Below, one piece after another: positions 21,553 to 32,637 of a stretch of 64,000 nt of DNA. The notes below the pieces were generated by a model that was not told the origin of the DNA, did no database searches, and saw only the letters and a program-made list of their open reading frames with translations. Where the stretch lies: the NCBI GenBank assembly GCA_022497145.1, contig MU385861.1, forward strand, positions 65,934-129,933, given 5' to 3'. The number at the start of each line of letters is the position of its first letter. Position 1 is the first letter of the stretch. This stretch comes from Rostrohypoxylon terebratum (lineage: Eukaryota; Ascomycota; Sordariomycetes; Xylariales; Hypoxylaceae). The position numbers and the translations under genes are program-made.

Positions 21553-23718
21553 ATTTACCTTGTCTTCCTCGAGACAATTCTCGAAGATATTCTGAACAAC
21601 CAAACTTCCCGTTTCACCAAGAGCGACCTCATGCCACATGCCGTGGAGTGCATCGTTCACATACTTCATGATTTGAGGTGGTGATTCAGTCCATCTGAGC
21701 TCAAAAAGCTTCTGCCAGACGTGGCACGCATATCGATGGATAACGGTCTCGGGAATACGTCGAAGTAGTTCGTGGACCATGAAGGCCTTGTAATCCTCCG
21801 GAACGGCGTCAAAGGCCTTCTGCACTACGTGACAGCCAAATGGATCCATTGAGAGATTGAGTGTATTGCCCCTAATGGCCTGGGCGATCTTGATCACCTG
21901 CTCTGGGGTTCCGTGCTCGAAACAACGTTGCACCAAGAAATTGCCAAATCGATTGACCATCAAAGGGTAGGCCGAACCGACAATCGCTTCAACGATTTCA
22001 TATTTCTGATCCGGGGTCCCGACCTTGAGCTTCTGCTGTAAGAAAATAGAAGCTTGCTGGTCATTGTTACAGATGATCTTGTCAACAATGTACTTCCAGT
22101 TACAATTGACATTGCGGTCGAGTAAGCGGCGATAATTCAGGGGCTCAGTGGTAGGAAGGTACGTTTGGCCTTCCGATGCCGCAGGCTGTAGTGAATGTGC
22201 GTTAGTTACAAGCTTAAATAATAAGAAAATGGCCGACATACCTCTGACTTCCATGGCACAACACCCGAGGACGATGTGAACTCATTTGCTAAAGGTGACA
22301 GCGGTGTGCCAACGGGAGTTGGCTGGTAGTTGGAATACATTCCCGAATTAGACGGAGCTGGAGGCGGTCCTTGCATACCAGTGTCGGCCCCATAACCAGC
22401 GCCGCCGTAGTTGTAGCCGTTACCATATCCTGGGCCCGCACCAAACCCGGGCGTTCCGAGACGGTTGTCGAGTCGGCCGTTTCGTCGGCTACTAGTGGGT
22501 CTGATTGTTAAGTCATAGTCTGGAGTTAGGCGATCTCCCCGATAATTTCCGGGAGCTGAAGGCTCATAAGCCATGCTCTGATCCATGTAACCCTGCTGAT
22601 GAGCGCCGCGTCCGCTCCACTGGTTATGAGGAGTCTCAGGTCCTGAGAAGCCGCCAGCATGAAAAGAACCTTGGTTATTCTTGAATCCCCAAAGCTTGCG
22701 AGAACGATTAAAACCAGTGGCTGACAATGCATCACTGGTGTCCGATCGGGAATCATCAAGAGAAGACCAGTATTGGCCTTCCCGACCAATTGCCTGATGG
22801 CCCATAGCGTTAGAACCCAGAGGACCCAGGACTCGTGATGGGTTCGAATCGGGTCGGAAGTCAGTAGGGAAATCGCTGTCCACTGGAGAGCTCCCCATAC
22901 CATACTCTAGTCCAGGTGGACCCTGACGACTCTGTGCGAGCTCCTGGTCAAGCCGGCTAATCTTGTTTTGAGCCTGAGCAAGCTCTAGCTTCAAACGAAG
23001 GACCTCATCCTTGTTAACCTCACCATCTTTCTTCAAAGTCGCACTAGCGGGTCGGGTGGTAGGAGCCGTGCTCCCGAAGGTCTCGGTCGCAGGCGTGATA
23101 GGAACCGAACTGCTCGAAGAAGTGTGCTGAAGAGAAGGAGGGGCAAAATTTCCCTCCTCTGAAGCTTTGAGAGCTTCACCTTGCTTAGTGAGCACGCTTG
23201 TCTGGTGGTTGAGATGATCTAGCAGATGGTCCATGGGACTTGAATCAGAGTGACCGGACATCTCGTGATTCAACTTGATCTTCTGCTGTATTTAGTGAAC
23301 GAACCATAGTAGAATAAAATTGGAAGATGGACGGACCTTAGGATAGCTCTGATTAACCAGAGAAGAGGTTGAGAGGGCCGAAGCCGTCTTCTTCTGGGGC
23401 TATGAATTATCGTCAGCTTTAGCTCCACCATACAGACGTCACAGCAGAGATGGCAGGGGGTATTTGATGGATGAATGAATGAAAAAGGCGGGATATATAA
23501 ACATAGCAAGCTAGCCAACCAAAGACATGTATTGGATAATTATCAAGTATATGACAACGACTTACCTGAGGAAGAATACGCTCGAGCATATCACTAACGA
23601 TGGCGGCAGAGGAACCCTCAGCGCCAACCTTGACATTCTCCTCTTTTGAGACAATCTTAGGGGCCGTAGTGCGACGAGGAGTGGGGGAACCGGTCGAGGG
23701 AACAGTTGGCGTAGACAT
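20744..23718 (-). CDS. PUF (Pumilio) repeat RNA-binding protein
   Basis: Five exons on the minus strand, 23718-23566, 23399-23337, 23282-22242, 22185-21559 and 21271-20744, give 803 residues if intron 4 (with its gap) is removed. The N-terminal about 430 residues are low-complexity and Ser/Pro/Gly/Asn-rich, with a short coiled coil (LKLELAQAQNKISRLDQEL). The C-terminal part is a Pumilio homology domain: repeat helices end in NFLVQ, CHVVQ, CHVWQ, SLVVQ, NWCIQ, KVVEK and NYLIQ, the base-contacting triads. PUF proteins bind 3' UTR motifs in the cytoplasm and repress or localise mRNAs. No RRM is present, which argues against the Jsn1/Puf2 type; the exact paralogue is open. The coding exons look intact, so the gap does not break the protein. 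Confidence 0.92.
21332..21549. other. Assembly gap with homopolymer edges inside PUF intron 4
   Basis: Ten Ns (21465-21474) are flanked by a T13-G22 run at 21319-21353 on one side and about 75 almost pure C bases at 21475-21549 on the other. An A-rich filler (21354-21464) lies between the G run and the gap. On the transcribed strand, a G-rich tract starts 9 bases after the intron donor GTAAATATT. The true length and sequence of intron 4 are unknown. Confidence 0.95.
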
Positions 23719-25568
23719 CTTTGTCAAGTTCTGTCTTCTTAGTCAGTATGTAAAGGGGACAGAAAATCGTGACCAGCTATTAGAGAATTGTTGTTCGATG
23801 GACACACTAAGTGTTCAAAACAAAAGTCGAAAAATGGCAGATATGCCTCTCTTGAGTTGCAAGAAAACGTATTAAATGGTATTGTATGGTATGGTGTGAA
23901 ACGAAAGGTGGGTTGTGGTGTTGTGTGGTGTAGTGGTGTAGTGGTAGAAGGGATGGTTTATGACAGAAGATGAAGATGAAATTCAAGAAATGGAGGAAAT
24001 GGAGTTGGAGGGAAAATGAGAGAATTTTGGGGGGGAAAGAGGTGGTGATTAAGGTAAGGTAAGTGTAGGTGACAACCCAAATGAAAATATTTTTGGGCAA
24101 GTGCAAATGAATGATGGTGGTTGTGGATAAGGAAGTAGGCGAGGATGTTTAAAGATGGGATGAAAAGGAAGGCACCCCACGTAAAGTCGAAAAGTCGAAA
24201 AGTCAGAGTAGCACTTACCCAGTGAGAAACGTTACGATAAGACATCGGATCACCGGGGCAGCGACGATGATGCTAAATGATGTTGAGTGAAGTTGAAAAG
24301 GGTCGGGAATTGGTGTCCGGTTAATAATGAGGAGAGTAGGAAAGATGAGTAGATAGCTCAACGTTCCTGCGTGTGTATGTGCAGAGTGTGGTCGAAATGA
24401 TCGAAATGGCTGAAACGAAACGATTGAGTAAGGAGAGATAGATAAAAACAGATAATTATCCGCAGATGGATGGGAAAAAGATGAAATGATTCGTGAGGAG
24501 GTGAGTAGAAGATTAAGTTGGGAAAAGTAGAAGATGAAGAGGAGTGCGTGTGTGCATAGAAATTAAGCTAGGAGTGGTGAACGAAGGATGAAAAATCCTC
24601 GAGCCAAAGCTCAATTTTTAGTGCATGCGTCTTGCGTGTGTTAATCATCGGGATGGAAGAAGAGAAGAAGAGAAGGGTTTGCAAGAGATGTGGAAGTCTG
24701 GATGAGATAGAGTTCATGGGGTTGGATCGCGGTTAGATCAAAGACGAAATCGATGAAGCTGTGCACGAGTACATAATGTGCTAAATATCATCTAGAGAAG
24801 GCAAGTATATACGTACATATGAACGAGCGGGTCGCTTACAAGAAGAACATACAGTGGTAGGAAGGTGCTTACAATAAAATAAAAGCGGTACTATCAAGGC
24901 AATGTACCTAACATAGCAGCGACGGCAAGGTTCGCGATCCCGCTTTTAATAGTGAACTCCAGAGTATTCTTCGATCAACAAGTCCCCTGCAGGACAGCCT
25001 CCAGCTACTACCATGTACATAGTAGATCCCTTGGTATTGACCACTTCATACTGTGTATGTAAGTTAAAAATCCAATTTATATTTTGAGAATATCCTGCTT
25101 GACCATGTTAAGCTTAGACCCTATCGAGATTTCACATATTGGTACTCACATGATTCTCTCCTCAGTTAGAATTCCTCAGCCCAGGTCAGATTTGGATATC
25201 CTTCTGCATTTATTTAGCCTTGAGACCACCCTAACATCCATCACCACCAAGCTGTATATTTATCTTCATCTCATGGATATCTGCCAACCGATGCTGTCAA
25301 GCTCACCCGATATTGCAGATCTCCAGGACTGTGGGTAGTGTCAGAGGTTAGGATTGAGGAAGAACCATGGATGGATGCGGCTCTGCTGAATGTGTCTACT
25401 GTTTTCAAGTGTTTGGAATCTCGCTGACAATGTTGTCAATGTTAGAGACCACTTTAGGGAATTTCTTGTTCTGATTAATATCATGGATGTCCGCATCTCT
25501 TATCCGAGTAAACGCCGTTGATGTTATGTAGCCATATATACAAACACAGCCTATGCTGCATGCTGGTC
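23719..25568. other. Upstream region of the PUF gene
   Basis: About 1.85 kb between the PUF ATG and the end of mS33. Its first 1 kb is purine-rich on the plus strand (pyrimidine-rich on the coding strand) and likely a long 5' leader. Donor-like CAC(T/C)TTACC sites on the plus strand, for example near 24212-24220, hint at a 5' UTR intron, but I cannot fix it. TCGAAAAG is repeated near 24186-24202. Confidence 0.4.
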
Positions 25569-26070
25569 TCACTTCTTTTTAGCTAAAAAAGAAAACACAG
25601 TTAGTATGGTTCAAAATGCTTGATGGAAGGAAGATAATAATATACCCTTCACAGCACTCCTCCTCTTCTTTGGTGCACCTTTCCCGCGCTGCTTCACTCT
25701 GTGATTTGGTTAGTTTTTGTTTTTCCGTTGACGCGAGTAATTGTGGAGGCGGGATCCATACCCCGCTAAGTGCTCTAATCTATCCTCTGCTTGCTCATTA
25801 ATAGTCTCCAACTTTAAGCCCCGGAAAGCTCTCTCTAGAGTGTTGACTGTAGGACCCCTCGGCGGATAGTATTTCGCAAGCGTTGGGCCTCTTAGTCTTT
25901 GTCGAAGGATTTTGTTACCCATCCGTACACCATCGGGGTTGTATGTCGTCGAGAAGACCTCGCATTGAGCCTAAGACGTTAGATTGTAAGTGAGCAAGAG
26001 ACAGATTTGAGTAGTGTCATGCACTTACCTTCATAAGGTCCAGCAGCCTCGCGCGAGTGACCGCCGACAT
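25569..26070 (-). CDS. RSM27: Mitochondrial small-subunit ribosomal protein mS33 (Rsm27 family)
   Basis: Four exons on the minus strand, 26070-26029, 25970-25762, 25698-25646 and 25582-25569, with introns of 58, 63 and 63 bp, give 105 residues, the normal length. The protein begins MSAVTRARLLDLMKAQCEVF and has the family core RMGNKILRQRLRGPTLAKYY-PP, then LEHLAG and a basic tail GKGAPKKRRSAVKAKKK. It is a structural protein of the mitochondrial 37S subunit. The last exon has only 14 bases; its intron has ACTAAC and TTTTTTAG. Reading through instead would give a short unrelated tail. It is divergent from RNase III across 437 bp. Confidence 0.92.
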
Positions 26071-26507
26071 TTTGGAAATTCGCGTGCCTACGTGGCAGGC
26101 TCTACTTTGTTTGGTAGTCTAAGTTGTGACAATAACAAACCAAGTTGTCGCAAAATCAAAAAGTTGTCCGATTAAAACGCAGCAAACGCCGGATAAATAT
26201 CGGCCAGAAAAAAACGGGAAAAATGAAGCAGTGGATTAGTAGCTTAATAATTCGCGGTAAGATGAATAAACCAGGACACCCCCCGGTCGCGACCAAGCTC
26301 CAATCCCCCAATCCCCTAATCCCACCTGCCTACTACCTGCCCACCTGCCCACCCACTAAAGTTCAAAGCCTGTAGCTCCAATCTTTGCAACATCAAATTC
26401 AACATCAACATCAACATCAATATCAAATTCAAATTATAAACCGATTGACGAGGGTATCGAACTTACTACTTACCAATTTCATAGGCATAACTGATGCTAT
26501 TATCAAA
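26071..26507. promoter_or_regulatory. Shared divergent promoter of mS33 and RNase III
   Basis: This 437-bp spacer must serve both genes. It holds a C-rich run (CCCCCCGGTCGCGACC near 26278) and a CAACATCAACATCAA-type microrepeat at about 26390-26430 in the RNase III leader. No TATA box is obvious. Confidence 0.55.
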
Positions 26508-27919
26508 ATGTCGAAGCGAAGTCATGCAGAGTTTGCCTCTAAGGAAGAGGCATCTGTTCTGAAGATCTTGGACCATGCTACAGATTTGCTGAAAGCTGCC
26601 GAAGCCATGAAGAAAGATGCCGAAGCCGTGAAGAAGGAGCTCGATAACTTTCGTCAGGCTCCGGATATCATATCCGTGCTACAGCGCCACAACAAAAATA
26701 TATTGCACTCCGCCCAATTACTCAGTCAAGACGAAGTGAGTATCATTTCTTATCATTTTTGGCGCGTTTCATTCATTGACAATTCATGCTTTATTAGACG
26801 AACGTCGTTGGCCAACTGGAATCTGAACCTCGCAAAATTCAAAAGTTAGACGAGGACGATAAAACAAAATCCGGCAATACGTCTACAGCGTTCAGCATTC
26901 CTTCACTTATTTCACTGTCTCGCTGGACACCTGATGATATACCCACTTCGGGTCTGCCGCCTCTGCCTCCCATCTTAGATCCCGCTCTCGAGCAGGCGGC
27001 GCTTACTCACTCTGGTATGGTAACGAAGCCAGCCGATATGAGTTATGAAAGACTTGAGTGGATTGGAGACGCCTACCTCTACTTGATGTCTACATCTTTC
27101 ATTTACCAAACCTTCTCCGATCTAGGCCCTGGTCGATGTACTCAATTACGCGAGAGACTCGTCAAGAATGAATGTCTGTCTGACTTCACCGTGCAGTATG
27201 GAATCAACAAACGCACGAATTTTCCCGCCGAGTTTGATCTGAATGGCAGAGTCGGTGGAAGCACAACGTCTCGGAATACAAAACAGAAGGTATTAGGTGA
27301 CGTCTTCGAGGCTTACGTCGCCGCTGCAATATTGGGAGATCCCGACGGCCTGTCACGCGTAGTACCTTGGATCAAGTCCCTTTGGAGCACAAAACTCGCA
27401 AAGGAGATACGAGCAGAAAGCGACCTTCAAAACTACCTTGCTGCACATCATACAAATGATTCTTCGAAAACTGAGGAAGATGACGATGACGAGGATGCCC
27501 CGAAGCAGGAGTTGCATCCTAAAGTTTTACTTAGCCAGGCCATTGGCGCCGTTGGGATAAAGATCTCGTACAACGACGTGGGTAAACCAAGACTAGATAA
27601 AGTCACAGGAAAGCTTCCGTTGTATACCGTGGGCGTATTCCTCGATGGATATGGGGAAAGGAACCTCCAGCTTGGGATTGGAAGCGCACTGTCGAAGAAG
27701 GAGGCTGGGGCTAATGCAGCACTAGCGGCGCTGCAGAATAAAAAGTTGATCAAGCGCCTGCAGGCGAAGAGGGAGGCTTTCCTGGAATTTGCAAAACAGG
27801 CTCAGGTTACAGAGGCTACAGAGGCTACAGAGGCTACAGAGGATGCGGAAGATGCGGAGGATGCGGAGGCGGTGGGGTCGACCGAGTCGAAGCAGAAGGA
27901 GTATGACAACTGGTCTTAA
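26508..27919 (+). CDS. RNT1: Ribonuclease III with C-terminal dsRNA-binding domain
   Basis: Two exons, 26508-26735 and 26798-27919, with a 62-bp intron, give 449 residues. I chose ATG 26508 because the frame upstream is only a CAACAT microrepeat. A helical N-terminus (about 20-75) precedes the RNase III domain with YERLEWIGDAYL (Glu160, Asp167) and KVLGDVFEAYVAA (Asp244, Glu247); all four acidic catalytic positions are kept, which separates it from the inactive mitoribosomal RNase III-like proteins. A dsRNA-binding domain follows (TVGVFLDGYGERNLQLGIG and KKEAGANAALAAL). In yeast the homologue matures rRNA, snRNA and snoRNA in the nucleus. The tail contains EAT and EDA repeats encoded by imperfect 9-base units (about 27815-27868). 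Confidence 0.93.
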
Positions 27920-29258
27920 CTGGCTATTGCTGCGGTACAGACGGCAACACTGGTAGTAGGTAGGCATTGTAGCACCATGTGTATGATTCTGTGACAAGGA
28001 AATGGGAGAACTGTTCAAATTAGTTGATACACTACCTACACCTATCACCTCGTGAGGGTATCGTCGGTGAGATACTAGGTAGGTAGGTTTATTTCTAAAA
28101 TTATACTATCTCGACGGCTCAGTCATTCATGCCGGGTATCGTGTTTCCCATCGCGTTTCTGCGAAGTACCTAGGTCCTAGGAACTAGGTACTCAAGAACG
28201 AACGCACTGTTGACTTTAGTTTGGACATGATCCATCGCGAAACCACATCAACGGCTACTACACCATAAAAGTAAGATTGCAAGGGACAAATATGCTACAA
28301 TTGTTCCATCTTTGAAGTTGTCCCCTTCACGTGCTTTCCTCGGATGCGGATGGAACTCCAGAAGGTTCAATACCAGAAAACCAACCTTGAAGGTTCCGGT
28401 TCCCACTAATCTTAGATGGGTCGATCCCACACGCTCCAGGGGTTACAAGCTCAGTGACGCAGTGTACCACGCGAGCGGCCAGCACGGCAAAAGTGTACCT
28501 ACAGCTACCATAGAAAGACCTACTATGTATCACAGAGGGGATCTACAGAAGGAGCTAACCCCTGCTTGGCCCTGCTTGGGCTTTCACGGGGTCCATTTTC
28601 GCTCTACAAAGTTACGACCGAGGCAATTGCAATTCCTACAGTTCCCTAAACATCCGCGATCAACGTGAACGAACCCCATTATGTATAAGCTTTCATTATG
28701 GGGGAGAATCTCTCAAACTACAAACCACAAATCACAAACCACACACCACAAATTACGACGCGACCAACATTACCGACATTTAAGATAGCAATCGCTCATC
28801 TCTCGTCCCTCATTGTATAATATCTAATTCTCGCGCTTCATTCTTCCACTTTATTAAAACTTGATTGTTTTATTATAATATCAGGGAAAAAGAAAACCAG
28901 CTCAGAATCGTACCTTTCAATCCCGATATTCGACTGAATTTCCTTGCGTCTTCCACCTGTATAGATGACGTGTTCCTGAACCCAGGCTCCCCATTGGTAG
29001 CCTTAGAACCAACGCATTAGGCGGTGATCCAATATCGGCTTCAATTTGTCTCGACCTGCTCTTCGGGCAGCCGTAGCGGGCTCGCTACGCGTACGTACGA
29101 TTTCCCACCCGCCACGCCCTCGACGCACCCAGTTCCTACCAGGTTCCTCTGTCCATGCATGGATAGGGGTATATAGATACGAAGAGCAAAGAAAGAGTCG
29201 GAAAAAATACTGCTAGAATCATATACATACTGTATTCAATACAGATGCGAGGCTCAAA
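27920..29258. other. Intergenic region, nothing supported
   Basis: It contains the RNase III 3' flank and the promoter of the Atg37-like gene. CTAGGTA-type palindromic words cluster at 28166-28196. CACAAATCACAAACCACA microrepeats lie at 28719-28755. A 118-codon frame at 28312-28668 has no domain. Confidence 0.4.
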
Positions 29259-30406
29259 ATGGCCGACTCAGTTGGTATGTCCCCTGAGAATCAAGACAAT
29301 CAAGGCAATCAAGACCCGCCGAGCCAATCAACTACCCCAATAATTAATCGACCCTTTCCTCTTCCTGCTTTGCTCATAAGTTCCCAATCCATCACACCTT
29401 CGCTGATAGAGTCTCCACCTTCGGTAGACCGCGTGTTCGTGCACGCCCTGAATACGGTGAAGAAAATTCCCAAGACGGGAGCGTCGCGGCCCCCGCCGGG
29501 CGATCGTCTGCGCTTATATGGCTTGTACAAACAGGCAATGGAAGGAGACGTAGACGGTGTGATGGAACGGCCAGAGCGCCGACCGGGTATGGATGCCGAC
29601 GAACTCGAGCGCGAGCGCGACAAATGGGACGCCTGGAATGCCCAGAGTGGACTCAGTCGAACCGAGGCCAAAAGGCGGTATATTGAAGCATTAATAGAGA
29701 CTATGCATCGATACGCCACTACGCCGTAAGTCTTTCCCCTCTTTATACGAGATATAATAATACTTGCTTCCTGAAGTAGAGCTAGACCTCTTCGATCTTC
29801 GAACATGTGAGGCGGTGGCTGGTGCATGAACTAACAACTGGCATCGATAGTGACGGGAAAGGACTAGTCGCGGAGCTCGAATTCGTTTGGGATCAGATTA
29901 AGAATAACAGCCCTTCGTCGTCGAACGCGTCCCCGAAGAATGCTACCTTTGCCGAAGCCCGACGTTTTCAAGAACCACTAAACGGAACCGAAGGCCCAAT
30001 GAAGATGCTAAGCCCCATGAGCGAGGATGATGCGGCGGAACAAGAGTATCGCGAGAAACAGGACGACGAAGGAGAAGAGGAAGGAGAAGGAGAATATGTG
30101 AAGAAGGGAGATAGGTGGTCACGCAAAGTAGAGCGCGCTGTTGTCAGGTTATCCGCAGAGGTAGCAGCTCTACGGGAGCAGATCACCGCTGGACGCGAGT
30201 GGAGGTCTAAAAGGGAGAAGAGCTTCAGTTCCTGGACTAAATGGATGTTGTGGATTATTACAAAACATCTAGCAGTAGACATGGTGGTCCTAGGCATCGT
30301 ATTACTATGGATGCGGAGACGGAAGGACAGAAGACTCGAAGATCACGTCAGGGCGATGCTGAGGCTGGGCCGTGAATACGCAAGAAAAATACTACCGTCG
30401 AGATGA
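29259..30406 (+). CDS. ATG37: Acyl-CoA-binding tail-anchored protein (Atg37/ACBD5-like)
   Basis: Two exons, 29259-29725 and 29851-30406, give 340 residues. Residues about 55-160 are an acyl-CoA-binding domain: VDRVFVHALNTVKKIP, RLRLYGLYKQAMEGDV and KWDAWNAQSGLSRTEAKRRY. An acidic linker (DDEGEEEGEGE) and a coiled coil follow. A single membrane segment lies near residues 292-310 (HLAVDMVVLGIVLLWM), with a short basic tail. Atg37 and its animal relative ACBD5 sit in the peroxisomal membrane and act in pexophagy or lipid contact; peroxisomal location is inferred. I placed the acceptor at TCGATAG/T (29850), with a CTAAC branch site at 29831, because it yields ATTPDGKGLVAELEFVWDQI, matching the family. 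An acceptor at 29811 would insert 13 extra residues. Confidence 0.87.
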
Positions 30407-30594
30407 TGATAAATCAACGAGGTGCTTTATGCACTATGGATCTAGGCTACCCTGCTCACTCGCATACCATCCGCAAATCCAGGTCTTTGTCGGTCACGCG
30501 GGGGATCAACCCGAGTCATATACCGGGATGAAATAATTTCTCAAGGGAGAAACGCACGAACCGACAACTACATGAGACACGACTTTTCCCTAGT

Positions 30595-31376
30595 TCACTG
30601 ATCCGACTCTTCGCTATCACCATACGATTTTACGATCTCGATGTCCGGCTCAGCTTGTACCAACTCCACGTCAGGTTCCGGCGAAGGGGCTGGAGTTATG
30701 CGGAGTTCGGGCAACCAATGGCATTTGTGCTGCAGGAATATCTCGATATCAGGCTTTTGCATCGACTGGTCGTTTACTAGACATCCGGCAAAGATGAAGA
30801 TGCGATCTGTTCCCATGTCTCTTTCCTTCAGCCACAGGGGGGTGCTGCAGTTTTCACATCGGAAGAGGTATTTCTTGAACTCGAAAATTGCCTGAGTGGC
30901 CTGGAAGGAAAATACTCGAGTGGTTCCTAATCGATGGTTTAGACATGTTGGGATTGGTAGGATTGATGGGAAAACATGGATGGATGAATATGATGACCAC
31001 GACGGCCACCAAGACTGAAGAACTTACCCGAGCTGATCTCCAAGAACTGCTCCTTCGTGACGAGAAAATCGCCGTGCGTGCCGCCGGTGATCCTCTTGCA
31101 GTCGACACAGTGGCAGATTTGCTAGTTTCGGTTAGTTTTAGGGATATTAGGAGGGTATGAAATTCTAATGGTTCAACTTACGTGAAAGGGACGGTGACCA
31201 CGAATCAGGCCTTGGACCTACGATATTACGACATCAGCAAGCATTCTTCAGCGAAGCTTTTTAATTGGTGTTATACGTACTTCGCCACAGAGGCATGTGA
31301 TCGACCAATGCACTCCCACTTCGATGCGGAGGCCGGGGAAGCTGTCTTCCTCGAGGCTAGTCCAGCCAGCAGCCAT
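30595..31376 (-). CDS. GFA/CENP-V-type zinc-binding protein
   Basis: Four exons on the minus strand, 31376-31281, 31217-31182, 31121-31028 and 30926-30595, with introns of 63, 60 and 101 bp, give 185 residues. The metal-binding cysteines of the glutathione-dependent formaldehyde-activating (GFA) fold are present in order: ITCLCGE (Cys28, Cys30), ICHCVDCKR, and RCENCSTPLW. The body between matches the family (TGGTHGDFLVTKEQF, FIFAGCL). GFA-fold proteins include S-hydroxymethylglutathione-forming enzymes, but most fungal members have no proven substrate. The last about 35 residues are an acidic Pro/Glu tail outside the domain. The gene ends 188 bp from the convergent Atg37-like gene. Confidence 0.87.
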
Positions 31377-32637
31377 GTTGTTCGTTGGATGAGGGCGAGC
31401 TATTCTATTTTGGGCGAGGGTATGAAGTTCCAGTCGGTGTTGCTGGGAATGATGAGTTGATGAGGAGTTTTTGTAGGCTTGGAGAAGATGGTCAAGTGGA
31501 TGGAGGAATTAGCCTACTCTTGAAAATTTCGAACTAGGCGGGAGCAATTCTGGCTCTTGGAAACCAGACGGGGCGTGTTACACCATTATCACTGAAAATC
31601 GGAGCGTTTGGACACTGCGGTTGCCTCGAAACACCTCATTTAAGAGGGCCATCATGGCTCGTGGGGATGGCTCGCGGGGTTCAGGCGAGGCGGGAGCTAT
31701 TATCCTCCCAGGCTAAGCGGAGACCACCGCCATTTGAAGAAGTCACACAAGAGAAATGGTATTGCCCAAGAGCTGGTTATGCGGAGACTCTTTGTGATTC
31801 ATAAAGGCCGTTGCCTGAAAGCTATTGCCATTCACGACATCATGAATACTGCTCACCTAGATAGGTTATCCATAGACAGGATAAGATGTTGGGAAGTTGA
31901 GGTTATGAATGTGAAGCAATCATCAATTGACTCTTGCCATCCCTTTTTAGAAAGTGCCTTTGATTCTCAACGGAAATGTGTCGAGATGTCGCCAAACACG
32001 ACCTCGCGTGCAAACAGCTTAAGTCTATTGTGAATGCCAATCATATCTGCTCATAGCTTTCAGCCTCTCTTACTAGGATACACGGACACGGCATGATGGA
32101 ATCACGTCAAACGCAGGCAACAGCAGTTCGCCATCCACGACAGGCCTTAGTCATGAAATGTTCATGTTTGCGCAAACGAAAACCATAGATCGATGGTGGT
32201 GATGATGACTAATTTGGTAGGTAGGCAATTTCATATGCTATGTACGTCTAAGATACCTTTTAGAAAAGTGCCTTTTTTGTGTATACAATCACAGCTGCCC
32301 TTGATGTCCTGCTTGTATTAAAAGCCAATAGATTTTTGGTTCATGACTACCTATATAGATATATACCACGTCATGCCTCGTGTTCTATGCCATGTGCTCA
32401 TTATATACATATCTACGTAATATCGTATTTTCAAACCCTTCGAACTAATTAGTAGAGGTTCGCCGCAAGCACTGGCTTCATGCATGAGTGAGCAGAGCAA
32501 GCCTCCGGCGATGCCCTGGTTGAAAAGAAGCAATATGATCTGACTGTAGACATTGTGGCGGGGGTATCAGATATTAAGCCACATGCCTGCAGAAAGATGT
32601 AATGGGTTAAATCAACGTGGATAGATGACAGATCAGT
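31377..32637. other. Intergenic region, nothing supported
   Basis: It lies between two minus-strand genes: the promoter of the GFA gene and the 3' flank of the transporter. A 99-codon plus frame at 31734-32033 shows no domain and no splice partner. Confidence 0.4.

Noticed and set aside
21318..21684. Poly-Gly and poly-Pro frames reading through the gap
   Set aside because: They come from homopolymer runs and Ns inside an intron; the flanking exons splice cleanly without them.
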